Assembly (NCBI GenBank): GCA_021791715.1
Contig: JAJYWB010000002.1
Span: forward strand, 1-64,000
DNA length: 64,000 nucleotides
Source of the DNA: Planctomycetota bacterium
GTDB lineage: Bacteria; Planctomycetota; Planctomycetia; Isosphaerales; Isosphaeraceae
Direction: 5' to 3'
In this document: positions 26,839 through 35,278 of the stretch, one piece after another
Layout of the letters: every line of letters begins with the position of its first letter
Position numbering within the stretch: the stretch's first letter is position 1
Notes under the pieces: model-generated
Databases searched by the model: none
The model's input: only the letters and a program-made list of their open reading frames with translations
Told to the model about the DNA's origin: nothing
Program-made: the position numbers and the translations under genes

Positions 26839-29800
26839 ATGAAAAAAAAAGAAATGCTCATCAACGTACTCCAATCCGAGGAGTGCCGCATCGCCATCGT
26901 CGAAGACGGCGTCCTCGAAGAACTTTACGTTGAACGTACCAGCCACGAAAGCTATATCGGTAATATCTACAAAGGTCGAATCGTTAACCTCGAACCCGCT
27001 ATCCAGGCGGCGTTCGTTGATTTTTCGATCGGTCGCAACGGCTTTCTCCACGTCTCCGACGTCGAGCCCCTCTATTATCGAAAATTCCTCCCCGCCGACG
27101 CCGAGTTCTCGGCGCGCGATAAATATCGCGACCCGCGCCGTGAATTCGACGATCTACCCAAAGATCCACGCGATCCAGGACGCGAACCGCGCGGCCGGCG
27201 CGACCGCGATCGCGGCCCAAGATCGGGCGAACGCGAACGCCCCGATCTTTCGCTCCGCGGCCGGCGCGACCGATCCGATACGCGTCGATTCGGCGAGGGT
27301 TTAATCGAAGGCGCCGAAGCCGATCAACCCGAACGACGACCTCCCATCGAAGAACAATCGCCTTTTGATACCTTACGACATGACGAACCGCGAGCCGAGA
27401 TCGGCGCCGAAACGCGAGACGAAGAGATCGGTTTCGGTTCAGCTCGATACGTCGATCCGACTCCGACGATTGAAGTTCCCCCCGCCTGGTCGTTCGCGAC
27501 CGATCGTTCCGCGGTTGAAAAACCGTGGCCCGCGGCCGATCTTGAACGCGAACGTGAGCGTGAACGCGAGATTGAACCCGACGTCGATCCGATCGGTTGG
27601 TCGCGACGCGATCCCGCCGAACTTGAAGCCGATTTGCCCCCCAGCCGCACCCGACGAGGCGGCGGACGCCGCGGCGCTCCCGTTCCACCGCCGCGCATTC
27701 CCGACGAGCCTCAATCGGCGTGGGGAATTCCCCCGAGCGATCAAATCGAACCCGAGATCCCCGCGATCGAACCGTTTGACGAAGAACCGCCCCAACAGCG
27801 ACGTTCCCGCCGCGGTCGCGGTCGCGGCGCACAAAGGCGTGATACGCGTCCCGCTCCGTCGATCGAACCCCCCGCCGATTTCAGCGAGCCTTTCGATATC
27901 CCCCCTGTGATCGAACCCGATCTCGATCGCGATATCGAGCCCGTCGACGATTTTATCGACGAACCCGTGATCGATCCCGTTCCTCCCGCGGCTCGGCGGG
28001 GCGGTCGAAATGCGATCCGGTCGCGTCCCGGCGGCGATCCCAATCGATCTCAACCTAGACCGCGCGATCCCGAAATCGGCAGGGGACGTGTCGACGAACG
28101 CGATCGAGACCGTGATCGGATCCGTGATCGTGACCGCGAACGACTCGCCGGAGAATCGCGTCCGGGTATCGAATCACGTCCAGCCGGCGAAACACGACCG
28201 CCTCGAGATCGAGAACCCAAAAGTTATCGCGCCGGTGAGCCTGGATATGTTCCCAGGCGAGAGCGTTCGCGCGAGATCGAGCCCGAGCCTGAAATCGATT
28301 GGACCGAGTCCGCTGCCGATTTGGATATCGAAGCGCAAATCGACCCGACCGATCTGGGAACCGATAAACCGACGCCTCGCGGCAAACAGCAAGATCAAAC
28401 CCGAGGACGTCGCCGAAGACGCGGACGACGTCGCGACGGTGACCGTGAAACCGAGGCGTTTGAAGCCGAACGATCGGGATCGAGTCAGCCTGTTGAACCG
28501 CGTCGTCCCGTTCCCGGTGAGCCGCGTCGCGGCCCCGGATCCGTCGGCGAATTTGACGCTCCATTCCTTGATTTTGGCGATGAGCCGCGCGCCGCGCCCC
28601 GGTCGATTCACCGCGATCTTGAACATGAACTCGATCACGACGACGATCACGAGCCGCTCGACGACGAGCTCGACGACGAACTTGACGATCAGCCCAAATC
28701 AAAACTTGACGATCGGATTGATCCCGAGCTCGAGGAGGAGATTCGACGCGAGGTCGCCGAGATCGCCGAACTTGAACGCGAGATGGGGCTGCGCCCCTCC
28801 GAGGCGCGACCGCGCCGCGGCGACGATCTCGACGTCGAAGCCGAAACGGGCAGGGGAGGGCGCGGCAAGCCGTTCATTAAACCGCCGATTCAAGAAATCT
28901 TCAAACGCGGTGATGAAGTTCTTGTTCAAGTGATTAAGGAAAGCATCGGAACCAAAGGCCCCACGCTCTCCACTTATATCAGCATTCCTGGGCGGTATTT
29001 GGTTCTTATGCCCGGGCTTAACCGCGTGGGAGTTTCTCGCAAGATCGCCGACGAGGGACAACGGCGCAGACTCCGCCAATTGATGAACGAACTGAATCCT
29101 CCCAAGGGGCTCGGTTTCATCGTCCGCACCGCGGGGCTCGATCGATCGAAGGCCGAACTCGCGCGCGATCTCGCCTACCTGCTTCGGCTTTGGAAGGCGA
29201 TCCTCCGTCGCATCAAGAAAACACGCTCTCCCGCGCCGATCTATCAAGAATCGGATATGATCACGCGGACAATTCGTGATATTTTCACCGCCGAGATCGA
29301 TACGATCTGGATCGACGAACGAAGCGCGTTTGAACGAGCCCAGGAGTTCCTCAAAAACGTGATGCCGCGTTTCGTCAATCGGATCAAGTTTCATGACGAG
29401 AAGGCGCCTCTTTTCTGGAAGTACGGGATCGAGCAAGAGATCGCCAAGATTCAGCGCAGGCAGGTTCCGCTTCCCGAGGGGGGATCGATCGTCATCGATC
29501 AAACCGAAGCGCTCGTCGCGATCGACGTCAACTCGGGAAATTTCCGGGTCGAGAACGACGCTGAACGAACCGCTTATGAGATGAACCTTCGCGCCGCGAA
29601 GGAGATCGCTCGCCAGCTTCGATTGCGCGATTTGGGCGGAGTGATCGTCAACGACTTTATCGACATGCGCGACGAACGCCATCGTCGAGGCGTCGAGCGA
29701 GCGCTTCGAGAAGCCGTTAAGCGAGATCGAGCGCGCACCAAGATTCTTCGCATCAGCGCCTTCGGCATGATTGAGATGACTCGGCAACGGATTCGCCCGA

Positions 29801-30156
29801 GCCTGAAACGATCGGTCTACGAAGATTGCCCGCATTGCGCCGGGGCGGGCGTCGTTAAAACGACCGAAAGTATGGCGATCGACGTCATGCGATTGCTCGC
29901 GCTCGCGGCGCATCGCGAGGACATTCGGCGCGTCAATATCACCGTCTCGGCGTCGGTCGCGACTTATCTAAACAACAAAAAGCGGCAAGAGATCGCCAAG
30001 CTCGAAGCCGACGCGAACATGACGATCCACGTCCGCCATGAGGAAGGCGTTCCCGCCGAACATCTGCTCATCGACGGTTATGACGTCAGTAACAACGAGG
30101 TTCGTCTCCTCCCGCCGACGGTTTTACCGACCCCGGGACGATTCGGATCGCGCTGA
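26839..30156 (+). CDS. rne: Ribonuclease E/G with ~595-residue insertion in its S1 domain
   Basis: 1105 residues. The first part of the S1 RNA-binding domain (SYIGNIYKGRIVNLEPAIQA, FVDFSIGRNGFLHVSDVEP) ends near residue 80. A low-complexity Arg/Asp/Glu/Pro-rich segment of about 595 residues follows, and S1 resumes near residue 677 (IQEIFKRGDEVLVQVIKE). The catalytic core keeps both metal-binding aspartates, D896 (LVAIDVNSGNFR) and D939 (VIVNDFIDM), 43 residues apart as in E. coli RNase E, and the zinc-link cysteines C997 and C1000 (CPHC). It cleaves single-stranded RNA in mRNA decay and rRNA maturation. The ATG at 26839 has GGAAAGA eight bases upstream; the upstream in-frame TTG at 26713 is not supported. 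It overlaps no gene and ends before a strong terminator. Confidence 0.93.
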   Translation: MKKKEMLINVLQSEECRIAIVEDGVLEELYVERTSHESYIGNIYKGRIVNLEPAIQAAFVDFSIGRNGFLHVSDVEPLYYRKFLPADAEFSARDKYRDPRREFDDLPKDPRDPGREPRGRRDRDRGPRSGERERPDLSLRGRRDRSDTRRFGEGLIEGAEADQPERRPPIEEQSPFDTLRHDEPRAEIGAETRDEEIGFGSARYVDPTPTIEVPPAWSFATDRSAVEKPWPAADLEREREREREIEPDVDPIGWSRRDPAELEADLPPSRTRRGGGRRGAPVPPPRIPDEPQSAWGIPPSDQIEPEIPAIEPFDEEPPQQRRSRRGRGRGAQRRDTRPAPSIEPPADFSEPFDIPPVIEPDLDRDIEPVDDFIDEPVIDPVPPAARRGGRNAIRSRPGGDPNRSQPRPRDPEIGRGRVDERDRDRDRIRDRDRERLAGESRPGIESRPAGETRPPRDREPKSYRAGEPGYVPRRERSREIEPEPEIDWTESAADLDIEAQIDPTDLGTDKPTPRGKQQDQTRGRRRRRGRRRDGDRETEAFEAERSGSSQPVEPRRPVPGEPRRGPGSVGEFDAPFLDFGDEPRAAPRSIHRDLEHELDHDDDHEPLDDELDDELDDQPKSKLDDRIDPELEEEIRREVAEIAELEREMGLRPSEARPRRGDDLDVEAETGRGGRGKPFIKPPIQEIFKRGDEVLVQVIKESIGTKGPTLSTYISIPGRYLVLMPGLNRVGVSRKIADEGQRRRLRQLMNELNPPKGLGFIVRTAGLDRSKAELARDLAYLLRLWKAILRRIKKTRSPAPIYQESDMITRTIRDIFTAEIDTIWIDERSAFERAQEFLKNVMPRFVNRIKFHDEKAPLFWKYGIEQEIAKIQRRQVPLPEGGSIVIDQTEALVAIDVNSGNFRVENDAERTAYEMNLRAAKEIARQLRLRDLGGVIVNDFIDMRDERHRRGVERALREAVKRDRARTKILRISAFGMIEMTRQRIRPSLKRSVYEDCPHCAGAGVVKTTESMAIDVMRLLALAAHREDIRRVNITVSASVATYLNNKKRQEIAKLEADANMTIHVRHEEGVPAEHLLIDGYDVSNNEVRLLPPTVLPTPGRFGSR

Positions 30157-30177
30157 CAAAGCCGAATCTTTTTTTCA

Positions 30178-30215
30178 GGCGCGGGAGACGAGTTCAACGG
30201 CTCGTCTCTCGCGCC
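30178..30215 (+). terminator. Rho-independent terminator after RNase E/G
   Basis: The arms 30178-30192 (ggcgcgggagacgag) and 30201-30215 (ctcgtctctcgcgcc) pair over 15 bases with one G-U, around an 8-base loop. The sequence gacttttg follows, and a run of seven T comes 18 bases later. It closes the hpf-rne gene run. Confidence 0.85.
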
Positions 30216-30441
30216 GACTTTTGATCGTCGATCTTTTTTTGTAAAAATAAATATATATCCAACTTAAAAATTTGTTTTCTTCCGTTCTTAAAGGCCCAAA
30301 AATCGGCCTTGTCGAATTCGACCCTTTACGTTTTAATTCCGCCGCGCTCGACGGTCCGTTCGCCGCACTTGGCGGGATATCGAGCGAGATATCATCGATT
30401 TCCATCGCTTTCTAGTCGAACCCGGCGGGGAGGCCGAGCCG

Positions 30442-31425
30442 TTGCGTAATACGCTAATCGCCATCGTTGTCGCCGGGCTCGCGTTCGGCGCGGGAATGTT
30501 TCTTAACAGTCCCAAAGGGAATCGAGCTCGGCTTTTCATCACCACGCTCATTCGCGAGTATCGAGCCAAAAAGTCACAAACAATCGACGACGCTGGAACC
30601 GATGAAACGGCCGATTCGGCCGATCCCGATTCCGCTCATCACGTAAAAGACATCCCGACCGCGAAAATCGACGACGATGTTTCCACCATCACGACGACCG
30701 ATTCGTCTCAAAAATTGCTCGATTTGAAACATTCAGATAAATCACCTGAAATCGATTCCAAATCCAATGCGTTGATCGTCGACGATCAAGCGACACCTCG
30801 TCCAATCGACCCCGCGGTGCTTGAAAATCCTCCTCCTGTTCGTTCTCCCAAGCCTGAAAAAACCGAGTCGAACGTCGTTCGCACGACTTTATCCGATGAG
30901 TCTTGGCCCGATGCGAGCGGGCAAAAAGCCAAGGATGATTCCGCCTCATCCGAGGAATCACAAGCTTCCGTGAAGTCGCGAACCAAAGTTCAAAAACCCG
31001 CTCAGTCGGATGATTCCGCAATCGTTCCTCGCGCCGTAACCCGCGAAGATCTGATGAACCCCTCGGATGCGGGAGGCGACGATGTGCGAGATTCTTCGAC
31101 AAATGTGGAAAACTCCGCATCAACTTCAAAGAAAGATCCCGCGGCGAACGATCCGCCTACTTTCGGCGATTCGACGACAGCCGATACGACCATGAACGAT
31201 TGGAAAGTCATTCAGTCGCAGCTCATTCGACTGGGAGTCACACGCTATATCATTGAGGGAAACGCTAAGGGACGAGTTATTTTCCGCTGCGAAATCGCCG
31301 AACCTGGACATGCCGATATTTGTCGACGTTTTGAAGCCGAAGGAAACGACATGATCGACGCGGCGCGCGCCGTCATGAAACGCGTATCGCTCTGGAAGCT
31401 GACCGAAGATTCGCTCAACCCCTAA
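30442..31425 (+). CDS. Membrane-anchored protein with disordered linker and conserved C-terminal domain
   Basis: 327 residues. Residues 4-21 (TLIAIVVAGLAFGAGMFL) form one membrane helix. Residues ~45-245 are Ser/Asp/Lys-rich and probably unfolded. The last ~75 residues are compact: NDWKVIQSQLIRLGVTRYII, EGNAKGRVIFRCEIAEPG, FEAEGNDMIDAARAVMKRVS. I recognise this last piece as typical of planctomycete hypothetical proteins, where it stands behind similar anchors; no function is known. The start is TTG with GGGGAGG eight bases upstream. Confidence 0.8.
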   Translation: MRNTLIAIVVAGLAFGAGMFLNSPKGNRARLFITTLIREYRAKKSQTIDDAGTDETADSADPDSAHHVKDIPTAKIDDDVSTITTTDSSQKLLDLKHSDKSPEIDSKSNALIVDDQATPRPIDPAVLENPPPVRSPKPEKTESNVVRTTLSDESWPDASGQKAKDDSASSEESQASVKSRTKVQKPAQSDDSAIVPRAVTREDLMNPSDAGGDDVRDSSTNVENSASTSKKDPAANDPPTFGDSTTADTTMNDWKVIQSQLIRLGVTRYIIEGNAKGRVIFRCEIAEPGHADICRRFEAEGNDMIDAARAVMKRVSLWKLTEDSLNP

Positions 31426-31769
31426 CTCAACAAATATTATGCCTGAGAGTTTTTGACGCTGTTTCATCCGCGGTCGTTTTTCCTAATAACCTCAATCGAC
31501 GAGGGCCGATTTTTAACGATCGGTTTGCTTATGCGAGAAGTCGTTCCATTTAAGCCGAACGTCTCGTGAGCTTGAGAGATCGAGTTCAATCGCTCGCATG
31601 AACGTTTCACCGCCGTCGAGCGATCGTCGTTTTCACTCTCCCTGTCATACCGTCGCAATTATTTGAGGGTTTGAGTTCTCATGAATGGAGGGGGTGTCTT
31701 AAATTCCGAAATGGGGGACGGTCGCGCCGAAAACGCGCACGTCGTATCGGAGTGATTGAGATCGTCGTA

Positions 31770-31787
31770 ACATAAATGGATTTATGT
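31770..31787. promoter_or_regulatory. Palindrome acataaa-tgga-tttatgt, possible operator
   Basis: Seven-base perfect arms with a four-base centre, flanked on both sides by gatcgtcg. It lies about 135 bases before the secreted-protein gene. Too short for a terminator; a regulator site is possible. Confidence 0.4.
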
Positions 31788-31889
31788 GATCGTCGATTTG
31801 AAGCGATCGCGTCCCCGCTAGGAGTTCCGGAGCGCCGCCGCGTATTACGTCACCATCGCCTTTCGGCGAGCCGGCGGTTAACGTGCCCG

Positions 31890-31916
31890 GAGTTCACCCC
31901 ATGGAAGGGGAGACTC
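31890..31916 (+). promoter_or_regulatory. Hairpin that would sequester a ribosome-binding site
   Basis: GAGT (31890-31893) can pair with ACTC (31913-31916), and CCCC (31897-31900) with GGGG (31907-31910), around the loop ATGGAA. The GGGGAG ribosome-binding site of the gene at 31921 lies in the right arm, so opening this structure could be needed for translation. Confidence 0.4.
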
Positions 31917-31920
31917 GCAC

Positions 31921-33087
31921 ATGCGAACGCCTCAATCTACTTGTATGCTCGCCTTCTCGTCGGTCGCTCATCGACTGAACCTCACCGTCGCTTTCAGCTT
32001 TTTGTGGTTTTTCTCGATCGCCGTGGATTATTGTCTCGCCCAATCGTCGCCGAGTTCCAAATCCTCACTGATTTTACTTAATCGAACAATCAGTCGTCGG
32101 TCGACCTCGGCGCGAGGTTCGATCGAACACGGATCGGGTTGGCGGGTTGAATATCGCCTGCGTTATCGGTCCAATTGTGAACATGTTATCACTCCACAAG
32201 AGATTCAAGCCGTCGTCGACGGATTCGTGTCCAATTCGCGCGTTCCCGGTCATTCGACGGCGATTCGATCCAAATTGACGATCGAAAGCGTTTCCGACAC
32301 GCCGTCGACGACCGAAATTATTCCTTCACTTGATGAATCGAAACGCTGCCGTGAGCGAGGGTTTTTACACGTTTGGAAAAAACCCGAGATTGATCTGGCC
32401 GTCGTGCGAACCGGCGGAGGAACGACTCGCCGCGACGACCCGATCGTTGAAACGCCTCGAAGCCCGCAAGAACCGTTATCGGTCGATTCCGAATCGACCC
32501 TTTCCGTGGAATTGATTTTGGAACATATTCATGATTTACACGGATCATTCGATCCGTTGCTCGGCGTTCGATCGCTTGATTTAAAAATCGGCGACGCTCA
32601 TTTTCATGATTCGCTTGTTCTTGATCGCGAGCCCTCGATCGTTCCGATTGAAAACGCGTGGACGACGATTCCCGTCGATCGAACCGACGATCGTCATTTT
32701 GTTTCACCTCCAAATAGCCTTCATTTGCAGGCTCATGTTCCGGGTGATCAGGCTTTTCGCTACCCCGATCGATCGGTGCGCCGGGGCGTTAAAATGAGGT
32801 TGACTTATTGGTATCTCATCGCTCCGGGAACGCGAGGCGAATGTCGGGCGCGTTTATCACAATACCGCGACACTCCGACGACCTGGCGCGTTTTGGATCA
32901 AGGCGCAATCGATGAAAATTTAACAATTGTCGGTCGATGGACAAAGGTTGAACGCGTTTTTCGAGCCGATTCCGAGGCGACCTCGGTCGCCCTGGAATAC
33001 CGAATTAATGGATGCGATATCGGAGAAGTTTGGATCGACGACGTTTCACTTGAACCCGTTATCGCGTTCGCTCCCAAAGGACCTTGA
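31921..33087 (+). CDS. Secreted protein with carbohydrate-binding-like C-terminal domain
   Basis: 388 residues. A signal peptide (NLTVAFSFLWFFSIAVDYCL, cut near AQ-S, residue ~41) leads to a region without recognisable family. The C-terminal ~150 residues look like a galactose-binding/CBM4_9-type beta-sandwich: PNSLHLQAHVPGDQAFRY, MRLTYWYLIAPGTRGECRAR, GRWTKVERVFRADSEATSVA and the characteristic GEVWIDDVSLEPV ending. It probably binds a polysaccharide or another surface ligand. GGGGAG stands eight bases before the ATG. A terminator hairpin follows at 33126-33177. Confidence 0.75.
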   Translation: MRTPQSTCMLAFSSVAHRLNLTVAFSFLWFFSIAVDYCLAQSSPSSKSSLILLNRTISRRSTSARGSIEHGSGWRVEYRLRYRSNCEHVITPQEIQAVVDGFVSNSRVPGHSTAIRSKLTIESVSDTPSTTEIIPSLDESKRCRERGFLHVWKKPEIDLAVVRTGGGTTRRDDPIVETPRSPQEPLSVDSESTLSVELILEHIHDLHGSFDPLLGVRSLDLKIGDAHFHDSLVLDREPSIVPIENAWTTIPVDRTDDRHFVSPPNSLHLQAHVPGDQAFRYPDRSVRRGVKMRLTYWYLIAPGTRGECRARLSQYRDTPTTWRVLDQGAIDENLTIVGRWTKVERVFRADSEATSVALEYRINGCDIGEVWIDDVSLEPVIAFAPKGP

Positions 33088-33125
33088 TCGTCGAATACGA
33101 CCGCCGGGATTTCGGTCGATTTGAC

Positions 33126-33177
33126 ACCCGGAACGATTCGGCCCAGAATAAAACCTGCGGCGCGAGTCGTTCCGGGT
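33126..33177 (+). terminator. Terminator after the CBM-like protein
   Basis: acccggaacga (33126-33136) and tcgttccgggt (33167-33177) are perfect complements of 11 bases around a 30-base loop, followed directly by tttg. It separates this gene from the cytochrome gene at 33213. Confidence 0.75.
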
Positions 33178-33212
33178 TTTGATTCAAGGTCGTCGTTAAG
33201 ACGTAATAATTC

Positions 33213-35186
33213 ATGTCAATTACTAGATCTTATGGCGACCGGACGGTTTTCATTAAGCTCGCGATCGCGCTCGCCCTGACGACGACGGTATTAGGAATCG
33301 CCGCGGCGCTTGTTTGGGCGTGGCCCAAGTTTTTTCCTCCCACGCCGTTAGAGCTAGGTTACGCCGCGTACGCCCGGCGCGATTGGCGTGAAGCGTTGCA
33401 TTATGGAGTCGAAGCGGTTAAATTGAACCCCGATCAGATCGAATCGGTGCGTCTTCTCGCTCGCGCCTCGGCGCGGCTTCATCGCGATGAATCGGCGCAG
33501 GGGCTTTATCAGAAGATCAAACCCGAGGAAATGAAGGCTGAGGATTATTACCTCGTCGGTTCGGGTTTGATGCGCCAGGGTAACGTTCAGATCGCTCGCG
33601 TCGTTCTTAACGAATCGCTCAAAAAGGACCCGAATTATCCCGAATCGCTCGCCGCGATCGCGCGAATACATGCGATCGGTAAAATAGACATCTATCAAGG
33701 TATTGAAATCGCTCAAAAGTTGGCGAAAATTCCGGGCTGGGAATCGCGAGGCGACGTTATCGCGGCGATTTTGCTCGCCGAAAAAGGCGAAGCGAGAGCC
33801 GTGATCGAAGCCGTTCGTCGCGCGCTAAAAAGCGATCCCACTGGTCAAGAATTCGCGACGTTTTCTCTCGATTCTCAAGCGAAACCGAGCGAGGAGCTTT
33901 CGGTATACGGCTTGCGCAAGTTGGTCGCTCGCAGTCTACTCCAATTGGGCGAGGGAAACGCGGCCAAAATCGAATTAGAAGCCGTTATTAACGAGTTTAA
34001 AGATCGCGACCATCGCGAGGCTTATTGGTTGTTGAGCCGAGCCGAACTTCAACGAGGCGACGCCAAAGCCGCCAAAGAGGCGCTCGATCGCGCCGAGGGG
34101 GCGCGGGCGATCGTCGACCCGACCGTCTTTGAACCCGCTCCCTACGCGGGCGCCCAATCTTGTTCCGAATGCCATAAAAATATTTATCATTCTCAACAAG
34201 AAGTAAGCAGGCACGGTAAAACATTTCATCTAGTGAATGAAATCAAAGATAAAATCGGTTTACCTTCGAAGCCCGTCGTCGATCCGCATAATCCGCGGAT
34301 CGTTCATCAAATGGAGTTAAAAGGAGATTCGGTCGAGCTGACGACGCGCGACGACGAACGCGGAAAGGCGCTCCACGCGATCACTCGCTACGCGCTCGGT
34401 TCGGGAGACAAGGGATTGACGTTTGTCGGCTACGACGACCGAGGAAAATCGCGCGAGCTCAGGCTTTCTCGATACGCCGATATCGGCGGTTGGGATCGGA
34501 CCAGCGGACAAACCTCGAAGCCCGAAAATCACGACGATTACGTGGGAAAACCGCTCGGTAACGACGATCTACATCGATGTCTCGGTTGCCATACGACCAA
34601 CGAACGATCCATTTTGAAAGATCAAGGTATCGAACGATATGATCACGCGATCGGTTGCGAACGATGTCACGGCCCCGCGGGGAATCATCTCAAATCGGTC
34701 GCTCTCGAATTCCCGGATCCCGCGATCGGCCGTCCTAAAATCGCCTCGGCGGAGCGGCGCGTGATGCTCTGCGCCCAATGTCACGCCCCTGGAGGCGTCG
34801 TCGAACCCGAGGGATTCGATCCCGCCAAGCCTCGATATGTCCGTTTTCAAGCCGCCACGCTGATGAAAAGCCGTTGTTACACCGAAAGCGACGGCAAGTT
34901 CGATTGCATGACGTGCCACAACCCGCATCGCGACGCTCAAACCAATTCTTTCTTTTATGAATCAAAATGCCTTACATGTCATTCGAATCAAAACTCGAAA
35001 ACCGAATCGACGCGCGATCACGATCGATCCGCTCCGGCCAAATCGTGCCCCGTCGACGCCAAACAAGGCTGCGTCAAATGCCACATGCCTGTCGTTAAAA
35101 CCGACATGCTACACTCGCCTTTCACCGATCATTATATTCGAGTGCGCAAAGACGATTCGGCGTCGACGGATACGACCGAACGTTAA
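33213..35186 (+). CDS. Membrane-anchored seven-haem cytochrome c with TPR-like N-terminus
   Basis: 657 residues. One membrane helix (FIKLAIALALTTTVLGIAAA, about residues 13-32) anchors the protein with the bulk outside. Residues ~50-310 hold TPR-like helix pairs (ALHYGVEAVKLNPDQIESVR). Seven CxxCH haem motifs follow from C317 (CSECH) through CLGCH, CERCH, CAQCH, CMTCH and CLTCH to C620 (CVKCH). The haem part resembles cytochrome c554/multihaem doubled-CxxCH proteins that carry electrons in the periplasm. The substrate is unknown. The ribosome-binding site is weak. It ends 92 bases from the convergent UDP-glucose dehydrogenase. Confidence 0.88.
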   Translation: MSITRSYGDRTVFIKLAIALALTTTVLGIAAALVWAWPKFFPPTPLELGYAAYARRDWREALHYGVEAVKLNPDQIESVRLLARASARLHRDESAQGLYQKIKPEEMKAEDYYLVGSGLMRQGNVQIARVVLNESLKKDPNYPESLAAIARIHAIGKIDIYQGIEIAQKLAKIPGWESRGDVIAAILLAEKGEARAVIEAVRRALKSDPTGQEFATFSLDSQAKPSEELSVYGLRKLVARSLLQLGEGNAAKIELEAVINEFKDRDHREAYWLLSRAELQRGDAKAAKEALDRAEGARAIVDPTVFEPAPYAGAQSCSECHKNIYHSQQEVSRHGKTFHLVNEIKDKIGLPSKPVVDPHNPRIVHQMELKGDSVELTTRDDERGKALHAITRYALGSGDKGLTFVGYDDRGKSRELRLSRYADIGGWDRTSGQTSKPENHDDYVGKPLGNDDLHRCLGCHTTNERSILKDQGIERYDHAIGCERCHGPAGNHLKSVALEFPDPAIGRPKIASAERRVMLCAQCHAPGGVVEPEGFDPAKPRYVRFQAATLMKSRCYTESDGKFDCMTCHNPHRDAQTNSFFYESKCLTCHSNQNSKTESTRDHDRSAPAKSCPVDAKQGCVKCHMPVVKTDMLHSPFTDHYIRVRKDDSASTDTTER

Positions 35187-35278
35187 GTCTCACGTTCGGG
35201 TTACGGGTCGCGAACAAAAATCGACGCCGCGATCAAGATTACCAAATAAATACTTGATCGAATGAAGATGCTTATTCG

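Larger units (their letters stand above)
31426..31920. other. Intergenic leader region before the secreted CBM-like protein
   Basis: The first half shows no gene or RNA I recognise. An 18-base palindrome acataaatggatttatgt is at 31770-31787. The last ~90 bases could fold into a series of hairpins, including tcgcctttcggcga, and end in a hairpin that covers the ribosome-binding site of the next gene. Confidence 0.5.

Noticed and set aside
26999-28053. Long minus-strand and second-frame plus-strand reading frames in the middle of rne
   Set aside because: They lie within the low-complexity insertion of RNase E/G, where GC-rich codons for Arg, Asp and Pro suppress stops in all frames. None has a start signal or a domain.
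28010-28933. A second-frame plus-strand protein of 307 residues inside rne
   Set aside because: It overlaps the coding sequence of RNase E/G, which carries the conserved motifs. It has no start signal of its own.
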